A stretch of 64,000 nucleotides of DNA from positions 87,155 to 151,154 of the forward strand of contig JADYXZ010000021.1 in assembly GCA_020853885.1 (NCBI GenBank). Direction: 5' to 3'. Source of the DNA: Bradyrhizobiaceae bacterium. Its GTDB lineage: Bacteria > Pseudomonadota > Alphaproteobacteria > Rhizobiales > Xanthobacteraceae. Under the pieces are notes generated by a model that was not told where the DNA came from, searched no databases, and saw only the letters and a program-made list of their open reading frames with translations. Below, one piece after another: positions 61,517 to 64,000 of the stretch (its first letter is position 1; each line of letters begins with the position of its first letter). The position numbers and the translations under genes were made by a program.

Positions 61517-62197
61517 ATGCACAAGATCAACATTCCCGAGGAAGCGCTGAAGCAAGGATCACATCTCTATAACCGGCTCGCGGGGGCAACGACCGCGCTC
61601 GTCGTCATCGATCTGCAGAACGTGTTCATGCTGCCGGGCATGCCGCTCGAGGTGTCGCTGGCGCGGGCAATCGTGCCGCAGGTGAACCGGCTTGCAGGAG
61701 CGGTCCGCGACGCCGGCGGAACCGTCGTCTGGGTGCAGATGACCTCGGACGGCAATTTCGACGGATGGAGCCGCTGGTACGACCGCGCGCCGCCGGAGCA
61801 CCGCGACGAAGTGCACCGGCTGCTGCAGCGCGGGGAGCACGGTCATGCGCTCCACGCCGAACTGGACGTGCAGCGCAATGACCTCAAGATCGAGAAGACG
61901 CGCTACAGCGCGTTCATCCAGGGCTCGTCCGGCCTCGACCGGGCGCTGCGTGCGCGCGGCATCGATACCGTCGTCGTGGTCGGGACGCTGACGAATGTGT
62001 GCTGCGAGTCGACCGCGCGCGACGCCATGATGCTCAACTACAAGACCATCATGGTATCCGACGCCACCGCGACGCTCAGCGACGAGGTGCACAACGCGAC
62101 GCTTGCGAACATCCTCGGCTTTTTCGGCGACGTGCGGTCGACGGACGAGCTGATTGCGGAGTTTGCGGCGAGCGACCGCAAAGCGGCGGCTTCATGA
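61517..62197 (+). CDS. Isochorismatase-family cysteine hydrolase
   Basis: A 226-residue hydrolase; the ATG at 61517 has GGAGGAAA at 7 bp. The catalytic triad is D32 (VVIDLQN), K127 (IEKTRYSAF) and C162 (TLTNVCCESTARDA). Family members cleave amides (nicotinamidase, carbamoylsarcosine, biuret) or vinyl ethers. It is first of a three-gene operon with a VOC protein (4-bp overlap) and an SDR. Confidence 0.93.
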   Translation: MHKINIPEEALKQGSHLYNRLAGATTALVVIDLQNVFMLPGMPLEVSLARAIVPQVNRLAGAVRDAGGTVVWVQMTSDGNFDGWSRWYDRAPPEHRDEVHRLLQRGEHGHALHAELDVQRNDLKIEKTRYSAFIQGSSGLDRALRARGIDTVVVVGTLTNVCCESTARDAMMLNYKTIMVSDATATLSDEVHNATLANILGFFGDVRSTDELIAEFAASDRKAAAS

Positions 62198-62730
62198 ATG
62201 CGCCGATCGAACGCGTGATCACCGACCTCGTGCAGGCGTGCGTGCTGACGCACGACCTCGAGGCGACGATGAAGAACTATGTGGAGATCGCCGGGATCGG
62301 GCCGTGGGCCGTGTTCGACTTCGGCCCGCCGGACGTGACCAACGTTCTGGTGCGCGGCAAGCCGTCGACGCTGCGCGTGAAGCTCGCGCTGTCGTGGACC
62401 GCCGACCGCATGTGGGAGATCATCCAGCCGGTCGGGCCGTCGCCCTATCAGGAGTTCCTCGATGAACGGGGCGAAGGCTTGCACCATGTGCTCGCCCTGA
62501 CCGCTGGCAGCTTCGACGAGACGGTGGCGCATTTTCACAAGCACGGCTGCGAGCCGCTGATGACATTCGAATTCCGCGGCACGCAATTCGCTTATATCGA
62601 CGCGATGAAGCCGCTGAAGACTTACGTGGAGATCCTGCGCCGGCCGCCGGGCGGCGGGCCGCGCAAGCGGCCCACGAGCCCGCCGGCTTACTGGTATCCG
62701 TTCGAGCCGGCGCCGGACCACAAGTGGTGA
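62194..62730 (+). CDS. VOC (glyoxalase/bleomycin resistance) superfamily protein
   Basis: A 178-residue single-domain protein overlapping the previous gene by ATGA. VOC fold: VLTHDLEATMKNYVEIAGIG starts the first beta-alpha unit, and a second follows with GLHHVLALTAGSFDETVAHF. HH and E in the second unit (TYVEILRR) could be metal ligands as in lyases. Its C-terminal 30 residues (PPGGGPRKRPTSPPAYWYPF) are an added tail. Function unknown; likely acts on the product of the cysteine hydrolase or the SDR. Confidence 0.87.
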   Translation: MNAPIERVITDLVQACVLTHDLEATMKNYVEIAGIGPWAVFDFGPPDVTNVLVRGKPSTLRVKLALSWTADRMWEIIQPVGPSPYQEFLDERGEGLHHVLALTAGSFDETVAHFHKHGCEPLMTFEFRGTQFAYIDAMKPLKTYVEILRRPPGGGPRKRPTSPPAYWYPFEPAPDHKW

Positions 62731-62737
62731 TCGCGCC

Positions 62738-63493
62738 ATGAGGCTCGCGGGAAAAGCCGCCATCGTGACAGGGGCCGCCGGCAATATCGGCCTCGCCACC
62801 GCGCGCCTGTTCGTCAAGGAGGGCGCGAAGGTCCTGCTGGTCGACAGGGACGAAGCGAGCCTTGCGGCGGCGATGCAGGAACTGGGCAGCGGGCAAGCCG
62901 AAGCGCTCGCCGCCGACGTGACGAAGCCCGCGGACATCGAGCGCTACGCGGCGCGCGCCGTCGAACGGTTCGGCGGCATCGACATCTTCTTCAACAACGC
63001 CGGCATCGAAGGCCCGATCGCGCCGATCGAGGACTATCCCGACGACGGCTTCGAGCGCGTCATGGCGGTGAACGCGACCGGCGTGTTCCTCGGCGTGAAG
63101 CACGTGCTGCCGAAGATGCGCGAGTGGGGCAGCATGATCATCACCTCGTCCATCATGGGATTGCGCGGCGGCGTGCGCGGCATCGGCTACAGCGCGAGCA
63201 AGCACGCGGTGATCGGCATTATGCGCGCCGCGGCCAAGCACGCGGGCCCGCGCCACATCCGCGTGAACACGATCCATCCCGGCTTCGTCGAGAGCGCGAT
63301 GTTCCGGCGGATCGTCGAAGAGAACGTGAAGCTCGGCATCGACGTGCCGGACGAGTTCTATCTCAAGCAGGTGCCGTTCGGGACGTTCGTCACGCCGCAC
63401 GAGATCGCGCAGACGGTGCTGTTCCTCGCGTCCGACGAGAGCCGGCAGGTGACCGGCCAGACCATCGCCATCGACGGCGGATATTTGCTGTAG
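62738..63493 (+). CDS. Short-chain dehydrogenase/reductase
   Basis: A 251-residue classical SDR: cofactor motif TGAAGNIG at 11-18, D36 in VDRDE (NAD preference), NNAG at 86-89, active-site S137/S138, Y151 and K155 (YSASK). The C-terminus DGGYLL is usual. It oxidises or reduces a hydroxyl/keto group and is the last gene of the operon, 7 bp after the VOC gene. Confidence 0.94.
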   Translation: MRLAGKAAIVTGAAGNIGLATARLFVKEGAKVLLVDRDEASLAAAMQELGSGQAEALAADVTKPADIERYAARAVERFGGIDIFFNNAGIEGPIAPIEDYPDDGFERVMAVNATGVFLGVKHVLPKMREWGSMIITSSIMGLRGGVRGIGYSASKHAVIGIMRAAAKHAGPRHIRVNTIHPGFVESAMFRRIVEENVKLGIDVPDEFYLKQVPFGTFVTPHEIAQTVLFLASDESRQVTGQTIAIDGGYLL

Positions 63494-63641
63494 CAGCGTC
63501 GTCCCCGAATGACGGGAGTTGAATCGCTTATTCCCGTCTGTTCCCGCGCAAGCACCTGAACGCGCGCAGTATTCTATCTCCGCGAAAAAAGTTACGCCCC
63601 CTCCTGTGCGGCGGCCTTACACTGTTGCCGTCCTGATCCAC

Positions 63642-63669
63642 CCCGAACTCGCATGTTTGCGAGTTCGGG
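63642..63669. repeat. Inverted repeat
   Basis: CCCGAACTCGC / GCGAGTTCGGG with an ATGTTT loop. It sits beside the terminator at 63671 and may be a second stem of the same region or a dispersed repeat. Confidence 0.8.
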
Positions 63670-63670
63670 C

Positions 63671-63705
63671 ACTAAAAAACCGAAGTCGGGCAAGCCCGAC
63701 TTCGG
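63671..63705 (-). terminator. Rho-independent terminator for minus-strand transcription
   Basis: Stem CCGAAGTCGGGC / GCCCGACTTCGG with a two-base loop. Read on the minus strand it is followed by GTTTTTTAGT. It lies 10 bp after the stop codon of the minus-strand reading frame ending at 63715, as expected of a gene terminator. Confidence 0.8.
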
Positions 63706-63714
63706 CGAGGGGCG

Positions 63715-63996
63715 CTACCGGTGCGACCTGTGGTGCGGATCGGGAGCGGCGCCCGCTGTCGTGCCTCGCAAGCACGGGACCGGGAGCTCCGTGGGCTCCG
63801 CCCGGCGGCAGTACGACCGCCTGCCAGGAGCTGGCTGAGAGCGAACCGACGGGACGGAAGTCCGACCGGCTCGGGAAAAGCGCGGCCCGGGGCTTAAGAC
63901 GCCGTGATGGAGCGCCGCAAGGCGCGCGGCCAGCGTCATTGGCCGCCGCGTGCCCGAGAGGGCACGAACACGATGCAGCGCCGAACGGCGCTCCAT
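63715..63996 (-). CDS. Possible small Arg-rich protein (or structured RNA)
   Basis: A 93-residue, strongly basic frame (RRPMTLAARLAALHHGV, RAGRTSVPSVRSQPAPGRR) ending 10 bp before a minus-strand terminator. The start lies 4 bases from the window edge, so the protein may extend beyond it. The coding DNA is highly self-complementary, so a non-coding RNA is an equally good reading. No family recognised with confidence. Confidence 0.4.
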   Translation of the reverse strand: MERRSALHRVRALSGTRRPMTLAARLAALHHGVLSPGPRFSRAGRTSVPSVRSQPAPGRRSYCRRAEPTELPVPCLRGTTAGAAPDPHHRSHR

Positions 63997-64000
63997 CCCC

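Larger units (their letters stand above)
63494..64000. other. Right-edge region: hairpins and a minus-strand unit
   Basis: Apart from the two hairpins and the minus-strand reading frame listed separately, 63494-63640 holds nothing I can support. The right part is GC-rich and self-complementary: 63906-63917 (GATGGAGCGCCG) pairs perfectly with 63986-63997 (CGGCGCTCCATC). Confidence 0.45.

Noticed and set aside
1..64000. CRISPR array, rRNA operon, intact insertion sequence, replication origin
   Set aside because: No regularly spaced repeats, rRNA sequence, transposase motifs or iteron clusters were seen.

Overview
The window is GC-rich alphaproteobacterial chromosome, most likely Hyphomicrobiales (Bradyrhizobium / Rhodopseudomonas / Pseudolabrys / Rhodoplanes type). 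The evidence is high GC with G/C-biased third positions, hairpin repeats of the type seen between genes in that group, DUF1194, DUF1499 and extensin-like genes, and many small-molecule transporters. No rRNA, CRISPR array or intact transposase was seen. There are two tRNAs (Gln-TTG, Pro-CGG).

Layout. (1) 0.6-10.7 kb: a NarL-type two-component pair, then a cell-envelope cassette: two paralogous Sel1/peptidoglycan-binding proteins (one with a PDZ domain), a 1,161-residue secreted helical protein ending in Cys-rich repeats, and a small secreted protein. A diverged 234-bp direct repeat lies on each side of it. (2) 11.4-24.5 kb: a minus-strand unit of a HAD hydrolase, a complete branched-chain-type ABC importer, and the phosphohistidine half of a PEP-synthase-like enzyme. 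The ATP-grasp half is a separate gene across a MocR-like regulator that has lost its PLP lysine. Two MetE-like zinc proteins follow. The split resembles phenylphosphate synthase. (3) 25.0-32.7 kb: a minus-strand catabolic operon. It encodes a molybdenum enzyme pair of the pyrogallol-phloroglucinol transhydroxylase / resorcinol hydroxylase type, a ThDP enzyme resembling cyclic-dione hydrolases, a 6-oxocamphor-hydrolase-type retro-Claisenase and a beta-hydroxyacid dehydrogenase. Together they read as a route that hydroxylates a ring, opens a cyclic diketone and reduces the product. (4) 32.9-45.5 kb: an acyl-CoA catabolic regulon with aldehyde dehydrogenase, acyl-CoA dehydrogenase, acyl-CoA synthetase, CaiB-type CoA-transferase, alpha-methylacyl-CoA racemase, an enolase-superfamily enzyme and a TRAP importer. 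Four copies of one palindrome, and a regulator made of two fused TetR units, tie it together. (5) 45.5-47.5 kb: a ParB/adenine-methylase plus DUF5681 module next to tRNA-Gln. A decayed copy of its start and leader sits at 24.6-25.0 kb, so diverged direct repeats bracket regions 3 and 4.

(6) 48-64 kb looks like core genome: a TAXI-type TRAP transporter, cold-shock protein, metallo-beta-lactamase-fold hydrolase, DUF1499 protein, GIY-YIG protein, acyl-CoA ligase, extensin-like protein, L,D-transpeptidase, CorA, DUF1194, a conserved protein with internal duplication, and an isochorismatase/VOC/SDR operon. Hairpin repeats lie between several of these genes.

The strongest candidates for undescribed biology are the ring-opening operon with its unusual molybdoenzyme (extra N-terminal domain, small subunit missing two cluster cysteines), the split dikinase with ABC importer and PLP-lysine-less MocR regulator, and the double-TetR regulon. 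Functions are inferred from sequence motifs; no searches were run.
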